Source of the DNA: Planctomycetota bacterium
GTDB lineage: Bacteria > Planctomycetota > UBA8742 > UBA2392
Assembly (NCBI GenBank): GCA_016722065.1
Contig: JADKGX010000005.1
Span: 17,884 to 81,883 of the forward strand
DNA: 64,000 nucleotides
Reading direction: 5' to 3'
This document shows positions 35,250 to 45,953 of the stretch, one piece after another. A program made the translations under genes and the position numbers. The notes under the pieces are model-generated. The model ran no database searches. It was not told where the DNA came from and saw only the letters and a list, made by a program, of their open reading frames with translations. How positions within the stretch are numbered: the first letter of the stretch is position 1; the number at the start of each line of letters is the position of its first letter.

Positions 35250-36803
35250 TCAGCTTTCCGGCGCCCGCAGCCGGGCCAGGTATCCGCCGTCGTGCCATCC
35301 GGGCACGGGCAGCAGGAAGTTCTCGTGCTCGACTTCCCAGCCCGCGTTCTCACGCGCCTTGGTCATGAACTTGTGGACGACGTCCACGCCTTCTTCCATC
35401 AGCATGCTGCACACGCTGTAAACCAGCGTTCCGTTAGGCTTCAGGTTGCGTGTGGCGTTTTCCAGAATCGCCGCTTGCAGGCTGGTCAGCTTGGCCAGAT
35501 TGTCCGCGTCCAGCCGGTGGCGTGCCTCCACGCGGCGGGCCAGCACGCCGCTGTTGCTGCACGGGGCGTCCACCAACACGCCGTCAAACTTCTCCGGGAA
35601 CTGCACGGTCGACGCGTCGGCCATAACCGTGGCCACGCTGCGATAACCCATGCGCGAAATGTTGCTGCTGATGCGCTCAATCTTGGCCTCGGTCAAATCG
35701 CAGGCCAGAATCCGCGCGCGGTCTTGCGTCAGTTCCGCCAGGTGGCCGGTCTTGCCGCCGGGGGCGGCACACAAGTCCAAAAGCGCCTGGCCGGGTTCAG
35801 GCCGCATGGCCGGTGCAACCAACTGGGCGGAATAGTCCTGAACATAAAATGCGCCGCGAACGAAATCGGGGTGTGAAGCCACGTTCACGTTCCAGGGCAG
35901 CGCGATGGCGTCAACGGCCCCTTCAATGGGTGCGGTTTCCAGCGCAATGCCACGGCTGATCCACCAGGCCGCGGGGCTGTCGCTGGCCGCCAGAGGGTTG
36001 TGGCGCAGCCAGGTGGCCGGGCGCTCCACAGCGGCCACACAGGCCTGAATGGCACCTTGCGGGCCATATTGTTCGAGCAATTTGTCCACCAGCAGCCTGG
36101 GCAGCGCGCAGGCCAGTGCAAGGTGTTCAGCCAATTGGGTCTGCGGGTCGGGCAGCAGGCCCCGCTCTGCGCTGACAAAACGGCCCGCGCCCAGGCGCGC
36201 GCGGTTGGCCCACAGGGGCAGGGGTTGGTGTGCTGCCAATACGGCTCGATAGTCTTCGGGGGCTTGGGTTTCGACTTTCAGGAACTCACCCAGCCGGCGC
36301 ACGCAGGCGTTTACAAAACCGCGGCCCTTGTGCTTGTCGCTTAGCAGGTCTACGGCCGCGTTGCCGTGGGCATACACGGCCTTTGCGTCACCGCACAGAA
36401 ACCAGGCCAGAAACAAGTGCAGGGCCGCCCGCACGTCGGCATCCAGTTCCAGTGCGGGTCGCGAGGCCACGTGCGCAATCAGGTGATCAAACAGAATCGC
36501 AAAGCGCACGGCATCTTCCACCATCGGCTGTACGCGGTGGGCAAAGTCAGTGCCGTGTCCAAGGTAGGAAAGGGTCTCCAGGACGGCCGGGTCCACCAGG
36601 TCGCCGGGTTTCAGGCGGCGCAGGGTTTCAAAGGCCACCTTGCGCGGGTCCAGTTCGTGGTGGGTGCGTGGGTGCGGCGGTCCGCGCCGGGTCTGGCGGC
36701 GCTGCCTGTTGGGCGCGTCGGGTCGCGGCGCTTGCTGGGACAAACGAGAAGGGTCGCGGCCCTGGGGCAAGTTGCGCGCCCCGCCACGGGATCGGTCAGC
36801 CAT
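35250..36803 (-). CDS. rsmB: 16S rRNA (cytosine-C5)-methyltransferase RsmB-like
   Basis: A basic N-terminal tail and a NusB-like helical domain (about 50-200) precede a Rossmann methyltransferase domain. The SAM motif LLDLCAAPGGKTGHLAE, the catalytic loop DAPCSNSGVLARR and the second cysteine in YSVCSMLMEEG are characteristic of the RsmB/Nop2/Sun family. The usual PCSGxG and TCS are here PCSNSG and VCS, but both catalytic cysteines remain. The ATG at 36803 fixes a 517-residue protein; the open frame upstream overlaps the divergent methyltransferase gene and is a shadow. Confidence 0.88.
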   Translation of the reverse strand: MADRSRGGARNLPQGRDPSRLSQQAPRPDAPNRQRRQTRRGPPHPRTHHELDPRKVAFETLRRLKPGDLVDPAVLETLSYLGHGTDFAHRVQPMVEDAVRFAILFDHLIAHVASRPALELDADVRAALHLFLAWFLCGDAKAVYAHGNAAVDLLSDKHKGRGFVNACVRRLGEFLKVETQAPEDYRAVLAAHQPLPLWANRARLGAGRFVSAERGLLPDPQTQLAEHLALACALPRLLVDKLLEQYGPQGAIQACVAAVERPATWLRHNPLAASDSPAAWWISRGIALETAPIEGAVDAIALPWNVNVASHPDFVRGAFYVQDYSAQLVAPAMRPEPGQALLDLCAAPGGKTGHLAELTQDRARILACDLTEAKIERISSNISRMGYRSVATVMADASTVQFPEKFDGVLVDAPCSNSGVLARRVEARHRLDADNLAKLTSLQAAILENATRNLKPNGTLVYSVCSMLMEEGVDVVHKFMTKARENAGWEVEHENFLLPVPGWHDGGYLARLRAPES

Positions 36804-36908
36804 GGCCGCAGCGTAACGCCTGCCTGCGGGCCAGCAAGCCCGCGGCGCCATGGCAGCAAATCCCCGGGCGGCCGCGCAGCGCTTGGGGTATGCTTTGGCG
36901 GGGGCGCC

Positions 36909-37505
36909 ATGGAAGCCAACGAACTTGCCCGCGAACTTGGGGGCATGGACATCTACCTGATCGACCAGGTTCTCAAATCGCGCTTTCGGCCCGGCAGCAG
37001 GGTGCTGGATGCAGGGGCGGGGTCCGGTCGCAACATCGCCTGGTTCGGCCGCAACGGCTTTGATGTGCACGCGGTCGATCACGACCCCCTGGCGATTGCG
37101 CGCCTGAACGACTTTCTGCCGCCCGGCCGCACTCGTCAGGCAGAGGTCACGGGCCTGCCCTTTGACGACGGCGCCTTTGACATCGCGCTGTGTATTGCGG
37201 TGTTGCATTTTCTGCCAGACCAGCCGGCCTTTGACCGCGCAATGAATGAACTCTGGCGTGTGTTGGCCCCCGGCGGCCTGCTGTTTGCGCGGCTCGGCAC
37301 GACCATCAGCGTGGAAGGTCATGTGCGCCAATTGCAGGGCTGGCGACACCTGCTGCCTGATGGACACACCGAATGGCTGCTGCCGGGGCTCGTAGACCTC
37401 AAAGCCACAGCAGCACGGCTGGGTGCGCGGATTCTGGAACCGATCAAGACCAGCAACGTCGAAAACCAGCGCGCCATGACCACGCTGGTGCTGGCCAAGA
37501 CATAA
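36909..37505 (+). CDS. Class I SAM-dependent methyltransferase
   Basis: A 198-residue methyltransferase with SAM motif I VLDAGAGSGRN near residue 32, an acidic residue ending the second strand (HAVDHD) and the post-motif LPFDDGAFDIALCIAVLHFL followed by RVLAPGG. This is the Methyltransf_11 pattern. The substrate is not predictable. The frame is open upstream, but the ATG at 36909 fits the fold start, and the upstream part is antisense to rsmB, which is divergent by 105 bp. Confidence 0.9.
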   Translation: MEANELARELGGMDIYLIDQVLKSRFRPGSRVLDAGAGSGRNIAWFGRNGFDVHAVDHDPLAIARLNDFLPPGRTRQAEVTGLPFDDGAFDIALCIAVLHFLPDQPAFDRAMNELWRVLAPGGLLFARLGTTISVEGHVRQLQGWRHLLPDGHTEWLLPGLVDLKATAARLGARILEPIKTSNVENQRAMTTLVLAKT

Positions 37506-37641
37506 GCGCTTGGCGGTGCCAACGGTGCATTGTGAGTTGCGCCGGGATTGCTAACTTTGTGCCACTTTTGGGGCAGCGAACCACTGTCCCGGACATACGT
37601 TAAGGAAGAAAACGGGCCACTGCCCAAGGACGACATTGCCA

Positions 37642-39939
37642 ATGCGGACGATTCTGTCGCTGTTGCTGTTGATGGCCTGTGTTTCGACCCTGCACGCCGG
37701 CACCCACGCCGAGAACGTTAAGGATCTTGGTGACGCCACCAAGCAGCCCCAGGCCCAGGAAGCTCTAGCACGCGCGGGCACAGAAGCCTTTGACGACCTG
37801 CTGGAAGGGGTCAAGCGCGACCCCAAGGATGCCAACGCCGAACAGGCGGCCAAGAACAGCCAGATTCGACTTGGTTGCGCGCGTCTGCTGGGCCTGCTGG
37901 CTGACACCCGCGCCAGCGCCGAGTTGCTGCGCCTGCTGAAGGCCGAAGCCACAGAAACCCCGGCATACCCCGAGTTTGTGGCGGCTTGTGCGGCGGCGCT
38001 GGGCGCCATCTGGAACATCAAAACAGACGCCGGCCGCGGCGAAGTCGTGGCGGAAATCAAGCGCATTGCAGGCTACGAAAAAGTATCGCCGGTGGTGCTG
38101 GCAGGCTGCCTGCGGGGCTTGGGCGCCATGATTGAAGGCGCGGAGATCGCGGCCCCGCTGGTCAAGGATTCCAAGGAACCGCTGCTGCGCAGCGCCGCCA
38201 TTGGCGTAGTTGTGGCCTGCCGCCGCATGGCAAGCGCCGACGACCTGCTGGCGATCTGGACTGCCCAGCGCGCCGGAGAAGCCACCAAGTACACCCAGCC
38301 CCTGGGGCTGCAGGCCTTGATGGGCCTTGCCATGCTTGGCGACGCGCGCTCGGTGGAAGGGCTGGTGGATGTAGCCACTCTGAACCAGTTCAGCATGATG
38401 CAGGCTTTGCGCGACCAGGCGATTGATTTGTTGAAGCTGCCGGCCCTCAAGGCCCCCGCCCTGCAGGCGCTGGCCTCGATTGTAAAGGCCGACGACAAGC
38501 CCACGCAGTGGCGCCAGGCTGCCATCACGCTGGGCGAACTCGGCGCTGAAGGCATCAGCAGCCTTCTGGCCGTGGCCGACGAGAAGCCACCCGAGGGTAA
38601 AGAGGCGGATTGGTTCAAGCGCCGCGTGGACGACCAGTTGACGGCCTTGAGCAGCGAATCGGCCCTGAAGTCTTTTGCCAAGGCCTATGAAGGCATCGCC
38701 GCCACCGAGGAAAAGAAGGCCGTTCGCGAGAAGATTCTCGACCAGTTGCTGCGCTATCGCACCAGCCTGAAATCCGAAGGTCTGGGGATTTTTCTGCGTG
38801 CCGCCAACGATGCGACGCTGGAAGCCCCCAAACGCGCCCAGTGCATCAACGCCTACTGCGAAGCCAAGGGCAAGGACAGCCTGGCAGAGCTAGAGGGCTG
38901 GGTGAAGCTTGAAGACGCAGTCTTGCGCGCCCAGGCGGTACAGAACCTTGGCCGCAGTTACATTCCGATTGCCAAGGCCCTGCCCTTGTTGAAGCAGGCG
39001 CTGAAGTCCCCCGGCGCGGATTTTGCCAAGGTGCGCCAGAACGCCTTGTTGGGCCTGCAACGCAGCGACGACAAGACCCTGTTGCAGGATTTTCTGGATG
39101 CGCTGGACCCGACCAAAGAGGAAAGCGCCGACGTGCGCAAGGAAGCCCTGCTGGCAATCCAGAGTTACCGTCGTGCGGCCAAGGTGAAAGAAGACGACAT
39201 CTTTGAGGCCATCAAGGGCCGCACCAGCGACGCCGATGCCGGCGTGCGCGCCGCAGCAGTGGGGGCGGCAATCGGCATTGCCCAGCGCATTGGCCAAAAG
39301 ACCGTCGCCACCGAAGTGCTTGAAAAGGCCCTGGCCGACAGCTCCAAGGACGTGCGCATTCAGGCCTACGGCCAGGTCATCATGGTCGCGGAAGACATGA
39401 AGCTGGACAAACTGCTGGATGCGTCGCTGAAGGAAACCGAAGTCGACGCCAAGAGTGAGGCGATTTCGGCCTTGGCACGCATGAAAGACCTTGGCCCGCT
39501 GGCCACGCAGGAAGCGCGCCTGGAAACGCTGGTCGACATGGCTGTCACCGTGGTGGAAACCCAGCGTGGTCGCGACGCAATCGCCCGCGAACTGCTGGGC
39601 AAACTGGAAAAAGAGGCTGGTGCCTATTCCGTGATCTCGCGCAAGGTGCTGGCTGCGATTGACCGCAACTACACCGACAACGACAAGAAGCTGGACCGCG
39701 TGGCAGCGCTGGTACCCGTGTTGACGCAGATCAAGGAAGACACGGTGTTTGACCGCATCAAGAAAATGGCCGAAGAACAGAATCAGGAACTGCGCCGCGT
39801 ATGCGTCAAGTACCTGGCCGAACGCGGAACCAAGAACGACATTCCGTTCCTGCGCAACCTGAAGGACCGCGCCGACAACGTTTCGATCTACCTGCGCGCA
39901 GACATTGAAGACGCCATCCGCAAGCTGGAAGGAAGTTGA
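37642..39939 (+). CDS. Secreted HEAT-repeat protein
   Basis: About 765 residues starting with a signal peptide (RTILSLLLLMACVSTLHAG) and then almost entirely HEAT/armadillo-like helix pairs from residue 40 to the end, for example VRQNALLGLQRSDDKTLL and VRAAAVGAAIGIA. No catalytic motif is seen, so it is probably a periplasmic scaffold. AAGGA lies 11 bases before the ATG and 5 before a TTG at 37636, so either start is possible. It is the first gene of a same-strand run leading into the PQQ/MoxR/VWA cluster, 113 bp before the next gene. Confidence 0.85.
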   Translation: MRTILSLLLLMACVSTLHAGTHAENVKDLGDATKQPQAQEALARAGTEAFDDLLEGVKRDPKDANAEQAAKNSQIRLGCARLLGLLADTRASAELLRLLKAEATETPAYPEFVAACAAALGAIWNIKTDAGRGEVVAEIKRIAGYEKVSPVVLAGCLRGLGAMIEGAEIAAPLVKDSKEPLLRSAAIGVVVACRRMASADDLLAIWTAQRAGEATKYTQPLGLQALMGLAMLGDARSVEGLVDVATLNQFSMMQALRDQAIDLLKLPALKAPALQALASIVKADDKPTQWRQAAITLGELGAEGISSLLAVADEKPPEGKEADWFKRRVDDQLTALSSESALKSFAKAYEGIAATEEKKAVREKILDQLLRYRTSLKSEGLGIFLRAANDATLEAPKRAQCINAYCEAKGKDSLAELEGWVKLEDAVLRAQAVQNLGRSYIPIAKALPLLKQALKSPGADFAKVRQNALLGLQRSDDKTLLQDFLDALDPTKEESADVRKEALLAIQSYRRAAKVKEDDIFEAIKGRTSDADAGVRAAAVGAAIGIAQRIGQKTVATEVLEKALADSSKDVRIQAYGQVIMVAEDMKLDKLLDASLKETEVDAKSEAISALARMKDLGPLATQEARLETLVDMAVTVVETQRGRDAIARELLGKLEKEAGAYSVISRKVLAAIDRNYTDNDKKLDRVAALVPVLTQIKEDTVFDRIKKMAEEQNQELRRVCVKYLAERGTKNDIPFLRNLKDRADNVSIYLRADIEDAIRKLEGS

Positions 39940-40052
39940 GAACCCGCCCGGCGGCGGTACCGCATCACCAGAAGTGGAATTGTGGAGTTGCAGCAGCAGG
40001 TTGCGCGTAACAAAGGCATGTGAATCCCCGGGAATCCCTCGAAAGGACAGCC

Positions 40053-42626
40053 GTGAAAACGCCCCTGTACCTTTTCGCCGGTGTTGCGGCGTTGATGTTG
40101 CTGGGCCTGGCGCGTCACGACGCGCCGGTCGTGGCACAGCAACTCGAAGACTTCACGCTGAATCCGGACATCAACGTGTCGCCCAACCGTACCGAGGCCG
40201 ATGCCAGCCTTGGCGCGCGGGAAGCCCGCCAGCGTATCTATGAAGCCATCACGCTGGAATCCGCCAACAAGAAGGAAGAGGCGCTGGACAAATGGCGCGA
40301 CGCCTACGGCCGCTACGAAGCGCTGCGCCAGAAGTACCTGGACCCGCGCTTTTGGGGCAATAACGAAATCATGGTCCGGGCCGAGTACCCGCCCAACAAC
40401 GGCGGCCGGTCCCAGGACAGCCTGTATACCGAAACCTGGATACCGCTGGTTGACCACATCAACGCCAATTTTCGTGACTTCGAATGGCCCCGCACGCTGC
40501 GCGACCGCATGGTCATGCGCCAACAGGCCCCGGGCGCGGAAATGCTGGCCAACGCCATCGCCAAAGACGACCTGACCATGCTGCGCCGCTGTGCGCGCTT
40601 CTATCAGTTCTCCGATGCCGGGCGCACCGCGCTTGGCATGCTGGCGCTGCAAACGGCCGAGGCCGGAGACAGCCTGCTGGCACTGCGCTGGCTGGACGAA
40701 TACCGCACGGCCTGGCCGGAGTTTTTTGACCGCGACCCGATGCTGAACCTGCTGCTGGTGCGTGCCTGCCGCGAAACTGATTCGCGCCTGCGCATGGACC
40801 AGGCGCTGCGGCGCATCCAGACCGCCGGGCTGGACGGCAAAGTTGATGTCGGCGGCGTGCGCAGAACCTTGCGCGAGCAGCTGGACATCCTGCTTGCGAC
40901 ACCGGCACCGTCGGAACGCCGCGAACTGACAGCACCAGGCTGGCGCACCCAGCAAGGCGCAGCCACGCGCAACCTGGCAGGCCCGCCCGTCAGCGAAATC
41001 ACGGGCATTGTGCCGATTGGTGCCAGCGAAAACGTGCCAGGCTACAGCCTGGGCAAAGCAGTAGAGAAGGCCGAGCCCGACCCCTATGGCTACAGCTATG
41101 AAGAGCCGCCGGCACAGCCGGTGGTTTTTCCCACCGTGCATGAATCGGGCATCTTTGTGCACCGTGCGCAGTCTGGTACCGCTGGCGCAGAAACCCCGGA
41201 ACAACTGTTGTGGATGCGCCACGGGCGTGAAGGCAGCCCGGTGCAACTGGAAGTGCCCAAGGCGCTGCGATACACCATCCGCAACAATGGTGGGCGCAAC
41301 TCGCGTGGCTGGTGGGGTGGGCAGAATTACGCCGCGCGTACACGCAGCCGTATCTTGAGTTCCACGATCGGGCGTTTGCGCTGGCCGCTGGATAACCGCG
41401 AATCCGACGTGCTGTTTGCCGTCATGGGCCAGGGCAACCCGCAGTCAGAGCACCCCAGTGAACCCACGGGCAATCAGATTCAGTCCTTTGACCTTTCGCC
41501 CGACGCCAGCCTGCGCGTGACACTGCCCAACCGTAAGGTCGAGCCCGCCCAGGAATGGGCCTTTCTGCAGCACATGAACTTCATGGGCGCGCCGATTGTG
41601 CAGGACAACAAGCTGTACATTGCCGGCGCGACGGCCGAAAAGGCCAGCATCGAGTTCTGGGTGCTGTGCTTTGACGTTACGCCCAAAGGCGACCCGGCCG
41701 CAGGCGAAGGCAAGTTGTTGTGGCGCACCCAGACCTGCGCCCTGGCCAACAAGCAGGCCGCCTGGGGCCCCCAGACCGTAAACCTGACCGATATGTCCAG
41801 CATGGCCCTGCAGGGTGGCATGCTGTACCTGAGCACGCATTCCGGCGCGACCTGTGGCGTAGACCGCCAGACCGGCGAGTTGTGCTGGGTTTCACGCTAT
41901 CGCCGCCCGGGCCCGACCAGCAAAGGCTGGTTCAATAACGCGCCGGTGGCAGTTGGCGGCTATGTGGTGTGTGCGCCCTATGACAGCCTGGCCAACACCG
42001 GCAGCGAAATCGCCCTGATTCTAGACGGTATTCGCGGCAACATCATGTTTGAGCAACCCCGCAAGGGTAAGGGGTACAAGGGTGAGTACGAATACACGCT
42101 GGGTGTGGTGGACAACCGCATGATCATCCAGGGCCGCAACCGTCTGCATTGCATTACATTGAGCAGCTTCCGCAAAGGCGGCGGCGTCAATGAAACGGAC
42201 TGGGGCAACCTGATGTACCAGAGTGCGGACTTTGAGGGAGCCAACCCCGTCGGCCGCGGCGTGATTGCCGGCGACCGCGTGCTGGTGCCATTCAAGGAAT
42301 TCATCCGCATCTATGACGTCAACAACGGCAAGCTGTTGTCCAAGTACACCTACGACCCCAACGTCAAGATTGAAGGCGGTGCTTTCACCCTGACGGTGTT
42401 CTGCCGGGGCGAGGCTTACAAGGACGTCGACGGACTGACGCGCTACAAGCCCGTAACGGTAACAGACCCGCAGACCGGCAATGTGTATAACGTGGAACAT
42501 CTGCCCAACGGCAGCGACTTCACGTTTCCGTCCGGCGCAAAGGCCAAGGTCGTGAAGGAAACTTTTGTGCTGCTGGCGTCGTCGTCGTGGGTGTATCTGT
42601 TTACGGCCAAGGACAGCGGAAACTGA
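40053..42626 (+). CDS. Exported PQQ-like beta-propeller protein
   Basis: A GTG start at 40053 has AAGGA six bases upstream, followed by a signal peptide (KTPLYLFAGVAALMLLGLA). The first ~250 residues are helical (TPR-like: AITLESANKKEEALDKWRDAY). From about residue 430 a PQQ-like propeller follows, with blades such as GGMLYLSTHSGATCGVDRQT and NKLYIAGATAEK. There is no obvious quinone ligand set, so it may be a structural propeller rather than a dehydrogenase. It lies 38 bp before moxR copy 2. Confidence 0.8.
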   Translation: MKTPLYLFAGVAALMLLGLARHDAPVVAQQLEDFTLNPDINVSPNRTEADASLGAREARQRIYEAITLESANKKEEALDKWRDAYGRYEALRQKYLDPRFWGNNEIMVRAEYPPNNGGRSQDSLYTETWIPLVDHINANFRDFEWPRTLRDRMVMRQQAPGAEMLANAIAKDDLTMLRRCARFYQFSDAGRTALGMLALQTAEAGDSLLALRWLDEYRTAWPEFFDRDPMLNLLLVRACRETDSRLRMDQALRRIQTAGLDGKVDVGGVRRTLREQLDILLATPAPSERRELTAPGWRTQQGAATRNLAGPPVSEITGIVPIGASENVPGYSLGKAVEKAEPDPYGYSYEEPPAQPVVFPTVHESGIFVHRAQSGTAGAETPEQLLWMRHGREGSPVQLEVPKALRYTIRNNGGRNSRGWWGGQNYAARTRSRILSSTIGRLRWPLDNRESDVLFAVMGQGNPQSEHPSEPTGNQIQSFDLSPDASLRVTLPNRKVEPAQEWAFLQHMNFMGAPIVQDNKLYIAGATAEKASIEFWVLCFDVTPKGDPAAGEGKLLWRTQTCALANKQAAWGPQTVNLTDMSSMALQGGMLYLSTHSGATCGVDRQTGELCWVSRYRRPGPTSKGWFNNAPVAVGGYVVCAPYDSLANTGSEIALILDGIRGNIMFEQPRKGKGYKGEYEYTLGVVDNRMIIQGRNRLHCITLSSFRKGGGVNETDWGNLMYQSADFEGANPVGRGVIAGDRVLVPFKEFIRIYDVNNGKLLSKYTYDPNVKIEGGAFTLTVFCRGEAYKDVDGLTRYKPVTVTDPQTGNVYNVEHLPNGSDFTFPSGAKAKVVKETFVLLASSSWVYLFTAKDSGN

Positions 42627-42664
42627 GCGCCGGGTATCTGCCCGGCCAACGACCAGGAAACCAA

Positions 42665-43720
<1,056 letters not shown>

Positions 43721-43770
43721 CGCAGGCAAAGCCACCAGGGCAGCCCCAGGGCGCGAGGGAAAAACAGATC

Positions 43771-44955
43771 GTGGCAACCGAAGGAACATCGCAATCGCAG
43801 GCGGAACTTGCCGAGCGCAAGCAGGAGCTTGAGGAGGAGCTGGAAGCCTACACGCAGAAGGGCATTGTCAGCCCCAGCCTGCTCAAGTTCGCCCGCTGGT
43901 TTTCGCGTGGCCTGTGGTTCGCCCTCAGTGCGTTGCTGGTGATCACGATCTACGACAGCTGGGGCAAGATTCCGCGCACCGATTACGATGCGGCAGTCAA
44001 GAGTGCCAGGGATTGGGCCGACCGTGCCAAGAAGGCCGAATCAGCCCTGGCGGAAGCCGCCGGTGGCATGGTGCTGATTGAGGCAGAGGCTGACCGGCGC
44101 GGGATCGACACCCGTGGCAAGGGCTCGCTGGTTGTTGCCAACGAAGTCATCGGCGCCGGCCGCACAGACCAGGAGCGCGCTGATGCCGCGCGCAACGGAC
44201 CAGAGGGCGCCGACGCAGCCGCCAGGCGCGCGCGCAATCTGGTGCAGCGGGCCTGGGGCGAAATCGCCTATGCCCAGCACTGGCGCCAGGCTTTGCAGCG
44301 GGCCGAACCCGGGGCCCACGGCAACGACCCGCGCGGTGCAGCGCTTGATTTGATTTCGCAGGCAGCCACGGCACCGGCGGCGCAAAGATTTGAACTGCTG
44401 CGCGAACTGGCGGATTTCGGGGCAGAGGCCGTGGGCGGGGCAGCCCGGGGCCTGCTGGCTGGCACCGATAACGGGCCAAAGGTCGTTGCGGCGATGGTGG
44501 TGGCAAGGCTGGGCCAGGCAGCAGATGTAAGCCTGCTGGACAAAGTGGCGGCCGAGTTGCCCGCCGGCAATGCGCAGCGGGAGGTGTATTTTGCGGCCAG
44601 CGTGTTGGACCGCGACAGTGGCCAGCAGTCCGAGGTGCCGGCTACGACAGGCGCCGGGACCGAGTTGGCAGAGTACCAGTTGCGATTTGCGCTGCGCGGT
44701 TTCAATGCGCGCCAAAGCCTGCTGCAGGAAGCCTACAAGTCCGCAGACGAAGCCCAACGGCTTGATCTTATGGCGCTGCTGGCCGAAACCGGCGGCGTGA
44801 TGGAAGAAGAGATGATGAAAACCGTGGCCAGCAGTAACCGGCCCGGGGCGGAAAGAATTCTGGCGGTTCGCTGGTTGAAGGCCAACCAGCTTGCGCCGGA
44901 TCTGTTGAAGACATTGTCACAGGGCCAGGGCCCGGTGGCCCAGGAAGCAAAGTAG
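43771..44955 (+). CDS. Membrane-anchored HEAT-like protein
   Basis: A GTG start with GAGGGA 10 bases upstream opens a short coiled-coil segment rich in Glu and Gln (about 1-35), then one membrane helix (about 47-66; WFALSALLVITIYD), and an outer part of helical repeats such as RFELLRELADFGAEAVGGAARGL. No known enzyme motif. It sits between moxR and the DUF58 gene, so it may tether part of that system to the membrane. I do not recognise the family. Confidence 0.75.
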   Translation: MATEGTSQSQAELAERKQELEEELEAYTQKGIVSPSLLKFARWFSRGLWFALSALLVITIYDSWGKIPRTDYDAAVKSARDWADRAKKAESALAEAAGGMVLIEAEADRRGIDTRGKGSLVVANEVIGAGRTDQERADAARNGPEGADAAARRARNLVQRAWGEIAYAQHWRQALQRAEPGAHGNDPRGAALDLISQAATAPAAQRFELLRELADFGAEAVGGAARGLLAGTDNGPKVVAAMVVARLGQAADVSLLDKVAAELPAGNAQREVYFAASVLDRDSGQQSEVPATTGAGTELAEYQLRFALRGFNARQSLLQEAYKSADEAQRLDLMALLAETGGVMEEEMMKTVASSNRPGAERILAVRWLKANQLAPDLLKTLSQGQGPVAQEAK

Positions 44956-44997
44956 AAGAAGCAGGCAGCAAACAGTGGCACAACCCGCACGAGGCAT

Positions 44998-45900
44998 ATG
45001 GCAGAGGCATACCAGAAATTTCTAGACCCTGCGGTGCTGAACGATATCCGGCACCTCGAAGTCACCGCGCGCAACGTGGTGGAGGGTTTCATTTCGGGCC
45101 TGCACAAGTCGCCCTACAAGGGCTTCAGCGTGGAGTTCGCCCAGCACCGCGAATACGTGCCCGGCGACGACCTGCGCTACCTGGACTGGAAGGCTTACGC
45201 CAAGTCCGACAAGTACTACATCAAGGAATATGAGGAAGAGACGAACTTCCGCGCCGTGATCGTGCTGGATACCAGCGAAAGCATGCGCTATCAGTCCGGC
45301 GAGAACATGAGCAAGCTGGATTACGGCCGCTTTATGGCCGCCAGCCTGGCCTACCTGATTCAGCGCCAGAGTGACGCCGCCGGCCTGGCCCTGTTTGACG
45401 AAAAGCTGTACGACTTCGTGCAGCCGGCCACCAGCCATGCCAGCTTGATGCGCATGCTGGCAAGCATGAGCAACCGCAAGCCCGAAAAGAAAACCAACAT
45501 CGGCGACGTGCTGACCGACGTTGCCCAGCGTTCCGGTCGGCGGTCGTTGATTGTCTTGATCAGCGACTTGTTCGACAAAGTCGATCACCTTCGCAAGGGC
45601 CTGGAACACCTGGCCGCACGCAAGCACGACATGATTGTCTTCAACCTGATGGACCACCAGGAGCGGGACTTCAACTTTGACCGGTTGACCCAGTTCGTGG
45701 GCATGGAAGAAATGCCGCAGTTGCTGGTAGACCCCAAGTCGCTGCGCAAGGCCTACCTGGAAGAAGTAGCCACATTTACGGCCGAAACCCGCCGCGCGTG
45801 CCTGCGCTCGCGTGCCGATTTTACGCCGATTGATACCGAAATGCCGCTGGGGGTAACGCTTCAGGCCTACCTGGCGAAACGGATGGGACGTAGGGGATAA
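44998..45900 (+). CDS. DUF58 protein
   Basis: A 300-residue soluble protein of the DUF58 family, which is regularly found next to MoxR. The signature YVPGDDLRYLDWKAYAKSDKYYIKEYEEETN spans residues 54-84, abbreviated here as GDDLRYLDWK and KEYEEETN. A VWA-like metal site follows (D91-x-S93-x-S95). It has no membrane segment, so it should be cytosolic or peripheral. It lies 42 bp after the membrane HEAT gene and 53 bp before the BatA-like gene, and is almost certainly part of one operon with them. Confidence 0.93.
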   Translation: MAEAYQKFLDPAVLNDIRHLEVTARNVVEGFISGLHKSPYKGFSVEFAQHREYVPGDDLRYLDWKAYAKSDKYYIKEYEEETNFRAVIVLDTSESMRYQSGENMSKLDYGRFMAASLAYLIQRQSDAAGLALFDEKLYDFVQPATSHASLMRMLASMSNRKPEKKTNIGDVLTDVAQRSGRRSLIVLISDLFDKVDHLRKGLEHLAARKHDMIVFNLMDHQERDFNFDRLTQFVGMEEMPQLLVDPKSLRKAYLEEVATFTAETRRACLRSRADFTPIDTEMPLGVTLQAYLAKRMGRRG

Positions 45901-45953
45901 CGGCCGTAACACGAATCACGCAGCACAAGCCATGAAGTAGAGAACCGCAAACT

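Noticed and set aside
35065..35298. N-terminal extension of the small membrane protein
   Set aside because: Arg/Gly/Thr-rich, no structure, overlaps the rsmB end; the ATG at 35064 gives a compact membrane protein.
36366..36908. N-terminal extension of the methyltransferase frame
   Set aside because: It is antisense to rsmB; the ATG at 36909 starts the Rossmann domain in the expected place.
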